NCBI RefSeq assembly: GCF_001005305.1
Contig: NZ_LBMH01000003.1
Coordinates: forward strand, 1-64,000
Reading direction: 5' to 3'
Source of the DNA: Kordia zhangzhouensis
GTDB taxonomy: Bacteria; Bacteroidota; Bacteroidia; Flavobacteriales; Flavobacteriaceae
DNA: 64,000 bases
Position 1 is the first letter of the stretch. The number at the start of each line of letters is the position of its first letter. The position numbers and the translations under genes are program-made. The notes under the pieces are model-generated. The model did no database searches. It was not told where the DNA came from and was given only the letters and a program-made list of their open reading frames with translations. Of this stretch, positions 14,791 to 23,183 are shown one piece after another.

Positions 14791-14946
14791 ATGAAAAAAA
14801 GAAATCTCAAAACAATTTCACTTAACAAACGTACTATTTCTACATTAGATACTGCGCTACTTTATGGTGGACTCAGATCACCTGCAGAAGAAAAAACTGC
14901 TGTAAGTCGCTGTAATGCAGGAACAAATAGAGTGTGTTGTGCTTAA
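14791..14946 (+). CDS. GG-leader Cys-rich peptide 2 (tandem paralogue, 51 aa)
   Basis: A second 51-residue precursor, 21 nt after the first. The leader MKKRNLKTISLNKRTISTL is followed by YGG at 25-27. The core has Cys41, Cys49 and Cys50 and ends VCCA, giving the shared pattern C-x7-CCA with a Gly three residues after Cys41. The core sequences otherwise differ, which is how diversifying precursor pairs look. A long hairpin terminator follows at 14973-15043. Confidence 0.75.
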   Translation: MKKRNLKTISLNKRTISTLDTALLYGGLRSPAEEKTAVSRCNAGTNRVCCA

Positions 14947-14972
14947 GACAACGATAGTACAGATACTTCTGT

Positions 14973-15043
14973 AAAAAATACACGCATCATTTTTACATTT
15001 ATGGCCAAAACCATTGCTAAAAATTGATGCGTGTATTTTTTTT
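14973..15043 (+). terminator. Long hairpin terminator after the peptide pair
   Basis: AAAAAATACACGCATCA (14973-14989) pairs over 17 bp with TGATGCGTGTATTTTTT (from about 15025), and the loop itself pairs further (TTTTTA/TAAAAA, then ATGG/CCAT around CCAAAA). The result is a near-continuous hairpin of about 27 bp ending in a T run, longer than any other terminator in the window. Confidence 0.75.
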
Positions 15044-15164
15044 ATAAAATCTATAATATCCGTATATCCTATTTTTCCTATTCTCGTTCAACCGTTTACA
15101 CAAACATTTTTAAAAATTAGATAAAATTTAACACTACTCTACAAAAAACATCCTCATAAATTCA

Positions 15165-15196
15165 TACATTTGTATATACAAATATTGTACATACAA
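15165..15196. promoter_or_regulatory. marR promoter and twin operator
   Basis: A -7 box TACATTTG (15165-15172) overlaps a perfect palindrome TTGTATATACAA (15170-15181). A near copy, TTGTACATACAA (15185-15196), follows 15 bp later and touches the ATG. A repressor on these sites would cover the promoter and start. Autoregulation by the MarR product is the simple reading. Confidence 0.65.
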
Positions 15197-15663
15197 TGAT
15201 TTCATTAAATGATATATTAAAAAGTAATGTAGAATTGCCACTATTTAAAAAAACCGCCATCAATTTCATTGTAACCAGCAATTTTTTTATGGAGCATTTA
15301 CAAAGTTTTTTTAAATCCTATGACATTTCAATGCAGCAATATAATGTGCTGCGAATTTTACGAGGACAAAAAGGAAAGCCTGCAAATTTAGCAACCGTAC
15401 AAGAGCGAATGATTCACAAAAACAGCAATACAACTCGTTTGATTGATAAACTTATCACCAAAGAATATGTAGAACGTAGTATTTGCCCTAATAATCGCAG
15501 GAAAGTCGAAATTGTCATTACCAAAAGTGGAATGCAACTATTAGAAACAATAGATCCTGAATTGAATACTATTGAAACTCAATTGTTTCAATCCTTAACA
15601 CAAGAAGAAATCAATACTTTCAATAGTATTTTAGAAAAAATAAGAGGTTCACAATCCTCCTAA
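15196..15663 (+). CDS. MarR-family transcriptional regulator
   Basis: A 155-residue winged-helix regulator. The MarR layout is seen: helical dimerisation N terminus, then MQQYNVLRILRG, a recognition helix near TTRLIDKLITKEYVERS and a wing NNRRKVEIVITKSGMQLL. Its ATG at 15196 abuts a twin palindrome, so it should repress itself and the yceI gene 44 bp downstream. The ligand is unknown. Confidence 0.9.
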   Translation: MISLNDILKSNVELPLFKKTAINFIVTSNFFMEHLQSFFKSYDISMQQYNVLRILRGQKGKPANLATVQERMIHKNSNTTRLIDKLITKEYVERSICPNNRRKVEIVITKSGMQLLETIDPELNTIETQLFQSLTQEEINTFNSILEKIRGSQSS

Positions 15664-15707
15664 AATTGTCAAAAAACTCAATTAACATTATATAAAAACA
15701 AAGAAAA

Positions 15708-16274
15708 ATGAAAACACGAATTTTATCATTGGTAGCCATTTTCATATTGGCAACAGTAACCACAACTTTTGCTCAACAAAAAAGAATTGACGCACAAGCA
15801 AGTACTATCCAGTGGACAGGTTACAAAGTAACTGGTCAGCATGAAGGTACCATTAATTTTAAAGGTGGTGCATTAGATTTTAAAGACGGGAAGTTAGTAG
15901 GAGGAACTTTTACTATTGATATGAAAACAATCAACACTACTGATTTGAGTGGTGGTATGAAAGACAAATTGGATGGACATTTAAAATCTGATGACTTTTT
16001 TGGAGTTGAAAAATATCCTGATGCAGTTTTAAACTTTAGAAAAGTAGTTGAAATTGACGATAATGTATATAGAGTGGCTGCTGATTTGACTATCAAAGGA
16101 AATAAATCTCCTATTACTTTCGACATAGAATTAGAAGATCATTCTGCTGAAACTCAATTGAAGGTAGATCGCACTAAATACGGGATTAAATATGGTTCTG
16201 CTTCGTTTTTTGATGACTTAAAAGATAAGGCCATCAACAATGAGTTTGATTTAGCAGTTACTTTAAAATTTTAA
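15708..16274 (+). CDS. YceI-family periplasmic protein
   Basis: A 188-residue YceI-domain protein with signal peptide (cleavage probably after TTFAQ, about residue 22). YceI proteins form a lipocalin-like barrel binding isoprenoid or other hydrophobic ligands. Motifs: IQWTGYKVTGQHEGTI, FTIDMKTINTTD, HLKSDDFFGVEKYPDAVL. It is downstream of marR in one probable operon; in this context YceI is often stress-induced. Ligand unknown. Confidence 0.9.
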   Translation: MKTRILSLVAIFILATVTTTFAQQKRIDAQASTIQWTGYKVTGQHEGTINFKGGALDFKDGKLVGGTFTIDMKTINTTDLSGGMKDKLDGHLKSDDFFGVEKYPDAVLNFRKVVEIDDNVYRVAADLTIKGNKSPITFDIELEDHSAETQLKVDRTKYGIKYGSASFFDDLKDKAINNEFDLAVTLKF

Positions 16275-16304
16275 AAATATTTTTTATTCTAAAATTCATT
16301 TCTA

Positions 16305-16312
16305 TATATTTG
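16305..16312 (+). promoter_or_regulatory. -7 box of the trp operon
   Basis: TATATTTG matches TAnnTTTG exactly. The predicted start near 16317 lies about 14 nt before the trpL ATG. No clear TTG box is found at the expected spacing. Confidence 0.6.
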
Positions 16313-16330
16313 TTCTAACAAAACAGAAAA

Positions 16331-16387
16331 ATGAGAACAATTTTAGTAAATACTTGGTGGTGGAACTTACGAACATCGAAATCGTGA
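16331..16387 (+). CDS. trpL: trp operon leader peptide
   Basis: An 18-codon frame, MRTILVNTWWWNLRTSKS, with three consecutive Trp codons (16355-16363) followed by a terminator hairpin before trpE. This is the hallmark of ribosome-mediated attenuation: stalling at the Trp codons when charged tRNA-Trp is scarce would favour an antiterminator. A pause hairpin can form between CTTACGA (16366-16372) and TCGTGAG (16382-16388). Confidence 0.85.
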   Translation: MRTILVNTWWWNLRTSKS

Positions 16388-16390
16388 GGA

Positions 16391-16457
16391 AAGTCCCTAT
16401 TTACAAAATTTAAGATATAGAGAAAAAGACTTGTCATCACGACAAGTCTTTTTTTTT
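16391..16457 (+). terminator. trp attenuator (antiterminator/terminator)
   Basis: The terminator is AAAAAGACTTGTC (16423-16435), loop ATCAC, GACAAGTCTTTTT (16441-16453) plus a T run. A competing antiterminator can pair AAGTC (16391-16395) with GACTT (16428-16432), supported by CTAT (16397-16400) with ATAG (16417-16420), which would break the terminator 5' arm. It lies between trpL and trpE. The pairings were found by eye. Confidence 0.8.
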
Positions 16458-16471
16458 GAAATAATTTGAAC

Positions 16472-17866
16472 ATGTACACACTAAAAACCACATACAAAAA
16501 AATTATAGCTGATACCATTACTCCTGTAAATGTGTATTTGAAAATTAGAGATAAGTATCCCAATAGCTTATTACTAGAAAGTAGTGATTACCACGCAAGT
16601 GGAAATAGTTTTTCTTATGTATGTTGCAATCCCATTGCTCATATAAAAGTAGAAAATGAAAAATTGACACGTGAGTTTCCAAATGGAAAAAAAGAGTGCA
16701 TAGTTATTGACGAAAAAACCAATGTCCCCCAATTAATCCATGAATTTTCACAACAATTCAAAACAGATGAAAATGACTTTAAGTTTATAAACAATGGCTT
16801 GTTTGGCTACATAGCGTATGATGCTGTTCGTTACTTTGAAGATATTAAGATTTCTAAAAAAGAACACTCTCTTCATATTCCTGACATGCATTATGCTATT
16901 TACCAAAATATCATAGCCTTTAATCATTTTAAAAACGAAGCATATATATTTTCACATTGCTATGAAAAAGAAAATAATATTGCTGAAATAGAGCACTTAC
17001 TAAGTACTCGAAACTTTACTACGTATAGTTTTCAAACTGATGGAAAACGTACTTCTAATTTAAGTGATGCGCAATTCAAAGAAAATGTAGCACTAGCTAA
17101 AAAACACTGTTACCGAGGTGATGTTTTTCAATTGGTTTTATCTAGGCGCTTTATTCAAAAATTTAAAGGCGACGAATTTAATGTATATCGAGCATTGCGT
17201 AGTATCAATCCGTCACCATATTTATTTTACTTTGATTACGGAGATTTTAAAATTTTTGGATCTTCCCCAGAAGCTCAATTGGTCGTAAAAGAGGGACATA
17301 CAGAAATTCATCCTATTGCAGGAACTTTTAAACGTACAGGGAACGATGAAGAAGATGCAGCCGTAGCAAAACGCTTATTTGACGACCCAAAAGAAAATGC
17401 CGAACATGTCATGTTGGTCGATTTGGCTCGAAATGATTTGAGTAGAAATGGAAATCAAGTACACGTAGAAACCTATAAGGAATTGCAGTTTTTTTCTCAT
17501 GTCATCCACTTGGTCTCTAAAGTTACGGCCCAAAAACACCTACATGTACCAACCATGCAAGTAGTAGCAGACACCTTTCCTGCTGGAACTTTAAGCGGAG
17601 CGCCAAAACACAAGGCAATGCAACTCATTGAAAAATACGAACGCTCTAATCGGGATTTTTATGGCGGTGCTATTGGTTTTATGGATTTTCAAGGAAATTT
17701 CAATCACGCAATTATGATTCGTACTTTTTTAAGTAAAAATCATCAATTACACTATCAAGCGGGTGCTGGAATTGTAGCCAAATCATCTGAAGAAAACGAA
17801 AATCAAGAAGTGTACAATAAATTAAGAGCATTAAACACAGCTATAGAAATTGCTGAAACAATCTAA
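16472..17866 (+). CDS. trpE: Anthranilate synthase component I
   Basis: A 464-residue chorismate-using enzyme making anthranilate, with TrpG supplying ammonia. The conserved chorismate-binding core is present: FGSSPEAQLV, HPIAGTFKRTG, HVMLVDLARNDLSRNG, FPAGTLSGAPKHKAM and GGAIGFMDF. The N-terminal feedback site carries LLLESSD, the Ser/Trp-binding element. I chose ATG 16472; a TTG two codons upstream is in frame. It is the first enzyme gene after the attenuator. Confidence 0.97.
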   Translation: MYTLKTTYKKIIADTITPVNVYLKIRDKYPNSLLLESSDYHASGNSFSYVCCNPIAHIKVENEKLTREFPNGKKECIVIDEKTNVPQLIHEFSQQFKTDENDFKFINNGLFGYIAYDAVRYFEDIKISKKEHSLHIPDMHYAIYQNIIAFNHFKNEAYIFSHCYEKENNIAEIEHLLSTRNFTTYSFQTDGKRTSNLSDAQFKENVALAKKHCYRGDVFQLVLSRRFIQKFKGDEFNVYRALRSINPSPYLFYFDYGDFKIFGSSPEAQLVVKEGHTEIHPIAGTFKRTGNDEEDAAVAKRLFDDPKENAEHVMLVDLARNDLSRNGNQVHVETYKELQFFSHVIHLVSKVTAQKHLHVPTMQVVADTFPAGTLSGAPKHKAMQLIEKYERSNRDFYGGAIGFMDFQGNFNHAIMIRTFLSKNHQLHYQAGAGIVAKSSEENENQEVYNKLRALNTAIEIAETI

Positions 17867-17880
17867 AATGATTGAAATAC

Positions 17881-17925
17881 AAGAGTTAATTTATTAAGAT
17901 TAAAATCTTACGAACTAACTCTTTT
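17881..17925 (+). other. Intercistronic hairpin between trpE and trpG
   Basis: AAGAGTTA (17881-17888) pairs with TAACTCTT (17916-17923), enclosing a second stem AAGATT/AATCTT (17896-17909), with T residues after it. It lies in the 115-bp gap between trpE and trpG. It may be a partial terminator, a processing site or an mRNA stabiliser. Confidence 0.45.
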
Positions 17926-17981
17926 CATAACAATTAAATTGAAAACAAATAGCTATAAGCTATAAGTGAAAAGCAATAAAA

Positions 17982-18548
17982 ATGAAAAAAATATTAGTCA
18001 TCGACAATTACGATAGTTTCACTTACAACTTGGTTCATTATCTAGAAGATCTAGGTTGTGATGTTACAGTCAAAAGGAATGATCAGCTTTTGCTAGAAGA
18101 AGTTGAAGCGTATGAAAAAATTATTCTTTCACCAGGACCGGGCATTCCTGAAGAAGCTGGGTTATTAAAGTCAATAATTTCAACATATGCTCCAACAAAA
18201 AGCATCCTTGGTGTATGCTTAGGCCAACAAGCTATAGGCGAAGTATTTGGAGGAACACTATCAAATCTAGCTGAAGTATATCATGGTGTTGCCACAACCA
18301 TTGAACTCTCGGTTGAAGACGAATCCCTTTTTAAAGGATTGCCAAAAAACTTTGAAGTAGGACGTTACCATTCATGGGTGGTTGCCAACCCGTTGCCAGA
18401 AAGTCTAGAAGCAACTTCCTTTGATGAAAATGGACAAATCATGTCATTACGCCATAAAGAATATGATGTAAAAGGCGTTCAATACCATCCTGAATCGGTA
18501 TTGACTCCACACGGAAAACAAATTTTAGAAAATTGGGTGAGAAATTAG
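17982..18548 (+). CDS. trpG: Anthranilate synthase component II (glutamine amidotransferase)
   Basis: A 188-residue class I glutamine amidotransferase partner of TrpE. Catalytic elements: SPGPGIP oxyanion segment, Cys79 in GVCLGQQAIG, and the His-Glu pair in QYHPESVLTP. It is a stand-alone TrpG, not fused to TrpD. In organisms without a separate PabA it may also serve aminodeoxychorismate synthase. It sits in the trp operon 115 bp after trpE. Confidence 0.96.
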   Translation: MKKILVIDNYDSFTYNLVHYLEDLGCDVTVKRNDQLLLEEVEAYEKIILSPGPGIPEEAGLLKSIISTYAPTKSILGVCLGQQAIGEVFGGTLSNLAEVYHGVATTIELSVEDESLFKGLPKNFEVGRYHSWVVANPLPESLEATSFDENGQIMSLRHKEYDVKGVQYHPESVLTPHGKQILENWVRN

Positions 18549-18602
18549 TATTGAGTAGTTGGATGTTAGTAGTTGTATTTTTTTCATACCTCAATACTTT
18601 TC
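18547..18602 (+). other. Intercistronic hairpin between trpG and trpD
   Basis: AGTATTGAG (18547-18555), overlapping the trpG stop, pairs over 9 bp with CTCAATACT (18590-18598), followed by TTTCT. The 34-nt loop is large. Together with the hairpin after trpE it suggests partial punctuation inside the trp operon. Confidence 0.4.
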
Positions 18603-18659
18603 TCCCTTATATAAAATAACAAACAAAATATACAATAAAGTCAAAAGACAAAAAATAGC

Positions 18660-19652
18660 ATGAAACAGTTACTGAATCGACTGATTAATCACGAAAACAT
18701 CTCAGAAGAAGAAGCCAAAGAAGTACTCGTCAATATTTCAAAAGGCATGTACAACCCAAGCCAAATCGCTTCTTTTTTGACTGTTTTTATGATGCGAAGT
18801 GTTACGCTAGAAGAACTAAAAGGTTTCAGAGATGCATTATTAGAACTCTGCATTCCTGTGGATTTATCTGCTTATAATGCTATCGATCTTTGTGGAACTG
18901 GTGGTGATGGAAAAGATACATTTAATATCTCTACATTGGCTTCTTTTATTACGGCAGGTGCTGGCGTAAAAGTGGCTAAACATGGAAACTATGGTGTTTC
19001 TTCTGTAAGTGGCTCCTCAAATGTAATGGAATATTTAGGTATTAAATTTACCAACGATGTAAATTTTTTGGAAAAATGTATTGATACCGCTGGAATTTGT
19101 GTACTGCATGCACCTTTATTTCACCCTGCTATGAAAAATGTTGCGCCCATTCGAAGAGAATTAGGTGTAAAAACATTTTTTAATATGTTAGGTCCAATGG
19201 TTAATCCTTCATTTCCAAAAAATCAAATGGTAGGAGTGTTTAATCTAGAACTTGCTAGAATGTATGGGTATTTATATCAAAATACTGATAAAAAATATAC
19301 CATTCTACATGCGTTAGATGGCTATGATGAGATTTCATTAACAGGAGCAACTAAGGCAATTCGAAATCATTCAGAAGAAATGTTAACTCCCGAAGATTTT
19401 GGTGTTTCTCAACATACACAAGCTGATATCTATGGAGGCGATTCTATTGCCTCTGCTGCAAAAATCTTTACAAATATTCTTGAAGGAAATGGTACTGAAC
19501 CTCAAAACAATGTAGTTTGTGCAAATGCTGCAATGGCAATTGCTACTGTTAATAATCTGGAGGCAAAAGAAGGCTTTGAAATCGCAAAAGAATCCTTACA
19601 ATCTGGAAAAGCATTACACGTATTAAAAAAATTACAACAACTCAGTCAATAA
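18660..19652 (+). CDS. trpD: Anthranilate phosphoribosyltransferase
   Basis: A 330-residue enzyme joining anthranilate to PRPP. The PRPP/Mg site is CGTGGDGKDTFNIST (about 78-92), with KHGNYGVSSVSGSSNV (about 104-120) and RRELGVKTFFNMLGPMVNP. Length is normal. Third enzyme gene of the trp operon. Confidence 0.96.
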   Translation: MKQLLNRLINHENISEEEAKEVLVNISKGMYNPSQIASFLTVFMMRSVTLEELKGFRDALLELCIPVDLSAYNAIDLCGTGGDGKDTFNISTLASFITAGAGVKVAKHGNYGVSSVSGSSNVMEYLGIKFTNDVNFLEKCIDTAGICVLHAPLFHPAMKNVAPIRRELGVKTFFNMLGPMVNPSFPKNQMVGVFNLELARMYGYLYQNTDKKYTILHALDGYDEISLTGATKAIRNHSEEMLTPEDFGVSQHTQADIYGGDSIASAAKIFTNILEGNGTEPQNNVVCANAAMAIATVNNLEAKEGFEIAKESLQSGKALHVLKKLQQLSQ

Positions 19653-19730
19653 GCTTTTTTTATTACTATACATACAACTAAAAATTGTATCAAAAAATTT
19701 AAAAGTTATCGCATACACGAACAACATACT

Positions 19731-20516
19731 ATGACAATTTTAGACCAAATAATTACCACCAAACATAGAGAAGTTTCACTAAAAAAAAGCATATTTCCAA
19801 TGTCGTTTTTGGAGCGTACGGCATTGTTTGCTCGTGAAACTTTCTCTCTGTCTGAAGCATTACGAGCAAGTGACACAGGCATTATTGCCGAATTTAAACG
19901 TCGTTCCCCTTCCAAAGCTGTTATCAATCAAAAAGCTATCGTAAATGAAGTTGCAACAGGATATCAAAATGCAGGTGTTTGCGGCATGTCTGTATTGACT
20001 GATGGAACCTATTTTGGAGGTTCATTAGATGATGTCATCTTGGCAAGAGCTAGTACTCAAGTACCTATTCTTAGAAAAGAATTTATCATTGATGAATATC
20101 AAATTATTGAAGCCAAAGCCTATGGCGCTGATGTCATTTTGTTAATTGCCGCAGTATTAACTCAAAAAGAGATTAAAACATTATCAGAAACAGCAAAAAG
20201 TTTAGGATTAGACGTCTTACTAGAAGTACATAATTTTGAAGAACTGAAAAAATCAATTATGCCTTCATTAGATATGATTGGTGTAAATAATCGCAATCTA
20301 AAAACTTTTGAAGTTAGTTTGGAAACTAGCAAGGAATTGTCAACACACATTCCTAATGATTTTGTAAAAGTTTCCGAAAGTGGTATTAGTTCCGTTGAAG
20401 CAATCAAAAAACTACAACCTTATGGTTACCAAGGTTTTTTAATCGGAGAGAATTTTATGAAAACTAAAAATCCAGGCAAAAGTGCATTAGAATTTATACA
20501 AAACTTGAAAAAATAA
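19731..20516 (+). CDS. trpC: Indole-3-glycerol-phosphate synthase
   Basis: A 261-residue TIM-barrel enzyme that ring-closes CdRP to indole-3-glycerol phosphate. Motifs: IIAEFKRRSPSKAVI (catalytic Lys), SVLTDGTYFGGS, LRKEFIIDEYQI, LLEVHNFEEL, IGVNNRNLKTF and SESGISS. Not fused to TrpF. It precedes trpF by 8 nt. Confidence 0.96.
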   Translation: MTILDQIITTKHREVSLKKSIFPMSFLERTALFARETFSLSEALRASDTGIIAEFKRRSPSKAVINQKAIVNEVATGYQNAGVCGMSVLTDGTYFGGSLDDVILARASTQVPILRKEFIIDEYQIIEAKAYGADVILLIAAVLTQKEIKTLSETAKSLGLDVLLEVHNFEELKKSIMPSLDMIGVNNRNLKTFEVSLETSKELSTHIPNDFVKVSESGISSVEAIKKLQPYGYQGFLIGENFMKTKNPGKSALEFIQNLKK

Positions 20517-20524
20517 ACGTCACA

Positions 20525-21157
20525 ATGAAACTCAAAATATGCGGAATGAAATACGAGGGCAATATACAAGCAGTAAGTAATTTGAAACCAGATTATTTGG
20601 GTTTTATTTTTCACAAAAAATCATCTCGCTTCTTCGACCAAGTAATTCCAAAAATCCCTAGCAACATCAAAAAAACAGGAGTGTTTGTCAATTCGAATTT
20701 AATTGAAATAAAGAAAAAAATAATTTTACACGATTTGCAAGCAATTCAATTACATGGTAGTGAAAGTGCAGAATTTTGTAAGAATCTAAAAACTGAATTT
20801 GGTCAAAATCTAGAAATCATTAAAGTTTTTTCTATCAAAGACGAATTTAATTTTGACATTTTACAACCTTACGAAGCGTATGTAGACTTCTTTTTGTTTG
20901 ACACCAAAGGAAAGTTACCCGGTGGCAATGGTGTTACATTCAATTGGAATGTATTAAAAAACTATGTTTCAAAAAAGCCATTCTTTTTAAGTGGCGGAAT
21001 TGGTTTGGAAACGGTTTCTAAACTAAAAGATTTTATGCGAAGTAACGCTTCCAAATACTGTTATGCACTAGATGTAAATAGCAAATTTGAAATTGTTCCT
21101 GGCATGAAACATATTGAAACGTTAAAACAATTCAAAGAACAAATAAAAGCGTATTAA
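20525..21157 (+). CDS. trpF: Phosphoribosylanthranilate isomerase
   Basis: A 210-residue TIM-barrel isomerase. Motifs: KICGMKYEGNIQ with the catalytic Cys, LGFIFHKKSSRF, QLHGSESAEFC, FLFDTKGKLPGGNG (catalytic Asp) and FLSGGIGLE. Somewhat divergent from enterobacterial TrpF but with all key residues. Between trpC and trpB. Confidence 0.95.
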   Translation: MKLKICGMKYEGNIQAVSNLKPDYLGFIFHKKSSRFFDQVIPKIPSNIKKTGVFVNSNLIEIKKKIILHDLQAIQLHGSESAEFCKNLKTEFGQNLEIIKVFSIKDEFNFDILQPYEAYVDFFLFDTKGKLPGGNGVTFNWNVLKNYVSKKPFFLSGGIGLETVSKLKDFMRSNASKYCYALDVNSKFEIVPGMKHIETLKQFKEQIKAY

Positions 21158-21187
21158 AAAATCACTTTCGTGGGAAAAATAGAAGCT

Positions 21188-22375
21188 ATGAAAAAAACGT
21201 ATCATGTAAACGAAAAAGGATATTATGGAAATTTTGGCGGTGCATATATTCCTGAAATGCTCTATCCAAATGTAGAAGAGTTACGTAAACACTATCTACA
21301 AATCATGTATGAAGATTCCTTTCAAAAAGAATTCAAGCAATTACTGAAAGACTATGTAGGTCGCCCTTCTCCTCTATTCCATGCGGAACGCTTATCCCAA
21401 AAATACCATACGAAAATTTACTTAAAGCGAGAAGATCTGAATCATACAGGCGCACACAAAGTAAACAATACAATTGGGCAAATTTTAATGGCAAAGCGTC
21501 TTGGAAAAACTCGCATTATAGCAGAAACTGGCGCAGGTCAACACGGTGTAGCAACAGCAACTGTTTGTGCTTTAATGGGAATGAAATGCATTGTATATAT
21601 GGGAGAAATTGACATTTCACGACAAGCACCAAATGTGGCACGTATGAAAATGTTAGGAGCCGAAGTTCGAGCAGCTAAATCTGGCAGTAAAACTTTAAAA
21701 GATGCCACAAATGAAGCTATTCGTGACTGGATTAGCAATCCGTTGGATACGCATTACATTATTGGCTCAGTGGTTGGTCCGCACCCATATCCTGATATGG
21801 TAGCACGTTTTCAAGCAGTTATTTCAGAGGAAATTGAATGGCAATTGCAAGAAAAAGAAGGTCGTTCATATCCTGATCATGTGATTGCTTGTGTTGGTGG
21901 AGGAAGTAATGCCGCTGGTGCTTTTTATCAATATTTAGATGATGAGCGAGTAAATCTAATTGCTGTGGAAGCAGCAGGAAAAGGCATTCATTCTGGAGAA
22001 AGTGCTGCTACTTCTGTATTAGGCGAAGATGGAATCATTCATGGAAGTAGAACTTTATTGATGCAAACAAAAGATGGGCAAATTACAGAACCATATTCAA
22101 TTTCTGCCGGATTGGATTATCCTGGCGTTGGACCAATGCATGCACATTTATACGAAAGTAAACGAGCTGAATTTATTTCCATTACAGATGATGAAGCCAT
22201 GACAGCTGGCTTGGAATTATCGCAGCTAGAGGGCATCATTCCTGCAATTGAAACTTCACATGCGCTAGCCGTATTTGAACAACGAAAATTTAAACCAGAA
22301 GAGATTGTAGTACTGAATCTTTCAGGTCGTGGCGATAAAGATTTAGATACCTATATAAAATATTTTAATTTATAG
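21188..22375 (+). CDS. trpB: Tryptophan synthase beta chain
   Basis: A 395-residue PLP enzyme condensing indole with serine. PLP lysine at 91 in [13 protein letters not shown], Glu in [13 protein letters not shown], and phosphate loop [10 protein letters not shown]. The family start is [20 protein letters not shown], so I chose ATG 21188 over a GTG 18 bp upstream. Confidence 0.96.
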   Translation: MKKTYHVNEKGYYGNFGGAYIPEMLYPNVEELRKHYLQIMYEDSFQKEFKQLLKDYVGRPSPLFHAERLSQKYHTKIYLKREDLNHTGAHKVNNTIGQILMAKRLGKTRIIAETGAGQHGVATATVCALMGMKCIVYMGEIDISRQAPNVARMKMLGAEVRAAKSGSKTLKDATNEAIRDWISNPLDTHYIIGSVVGPHPYPDMVARFQAVISEEIEWQLQEKEGRSYPDHVIACVGGGSNAAGAFYQYLDDERVNLIAVEAAGKGIHSGESAATSVLGEDGIIHGSRTLLMQTKDGQITEPYSISAGLDYPGVGPMHAHLYESKRAEFISITDDEAMTAGLELSQLEGIIPAIETSHALAVFEQRKFKPEEIVVLNLSGRGDKDLDTYIKYFNL

Positions 22376-22383
22376 TATTGAAC

Positions 22384-23148
22384 ATGAATAGAATCAATCA
22401 AAAATTACAAGAAGATAAGAAATTACTATCCATCTATTTCACGGCTGGTTTTCCAAAACTACATGATACGGTCAGCATCATTGAAAATTTAGAAAAAAAT
22501 GGTGTTGATATGATTGAAATTGGTTTGCCTTTTAGTGACCCATTAGCCGATGGCCCTACTATTCAAGCAAGTTCTACCCAAGCACTAAAAAATGGAATGA
22601 CAAGTAAATTGCTCTTTGAACAATTAGCCAACATTCGTCAAAGTGTATCTATTCCACTAATTATTATGGGGTACTTAAATCCAATGATGCAATACGGAAT
22701 TGAAGCTTTTTGTGCCAAATGTAAAGAAGTGGGTGTTGACGGTTTAATTATTCCTGATATGCCTGTTGATGTGTATCACGAGCAATATCAAAAGACGTTT
22801 GAAAAATATGGTTTAATCAATATATTTTTAATTACACCTCAAACCTCTGAAGAACGCATCCGATTTATTGACAGTATTTCCAACGGATTTATTTACATGG
22901 TGAGTTCTGCAGGAACAACAGGCGCAAAAAACAGTTTTAGTGATTCTCAAGCAACTTATTTTGAACGAATTGGAGCAATGAACTTAAAAAATCCACAAAT
23001 CGTTGGCTTTGGGATTTCGAATAAAGATACATTTACACAAGCTACTCAAAAAGCCAAAGGCGCAATTATTGGTAGTGCATTTATCAAACATCTTTCCGAA
23101 CATGGAGCTACATCTGTGAAAGAATTCGTAGATGGAATTTTAAAGTAA
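22384..23148 (+). CDS. trpA: Tryptophan synthase alpha chain
   Basis: A 254-residue TIM barrel that cleaves indole-3-glycerol phosphate and channels indole to TrpB. Catalytic Glu and Asp sit in MIEIGLPFSDPLADGPTIQ; other motifs are LIIPDMPVD and GFGISNKDT. ATG 22384 is chosen over a TTG six bases upstream. Last gene of the trp operon. Confidence 0.96.
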   Translation: MNRINQKLQEDKKLLSIYFTAGFPKLHDTVSIIENLEKNGVDMIEIGLPFSDPLADGPTIQASSTQALKNGMTSKLLFEQLANIRQSVSIPLIIMGYLNPMMQYGIEAFCAKCKEVGVDGLIIPDMPVDVYHEQYQKTFEKYGLINIFLITPQTSEERIRFIDSISNGFIYMVSSAGTTGAKNSFSDSQATYFERIGAMNLKNPQIVGFGISNKDTFTQATQKAKGAIIGSAFIKHLSEHGATSVKEFVDGILK

Positions 23149-23183
23149 CTGTTCTATTTTTTTACTTAATTAAAATTAGAATA

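Noticed and set aside
16315-16563. 82-residue minus-strand open frame over the trp leader
   Set aside because: It is antisense to trpL, the attenuator and the trpE start, and has no supporting features; the plus-strand reading explains every element.
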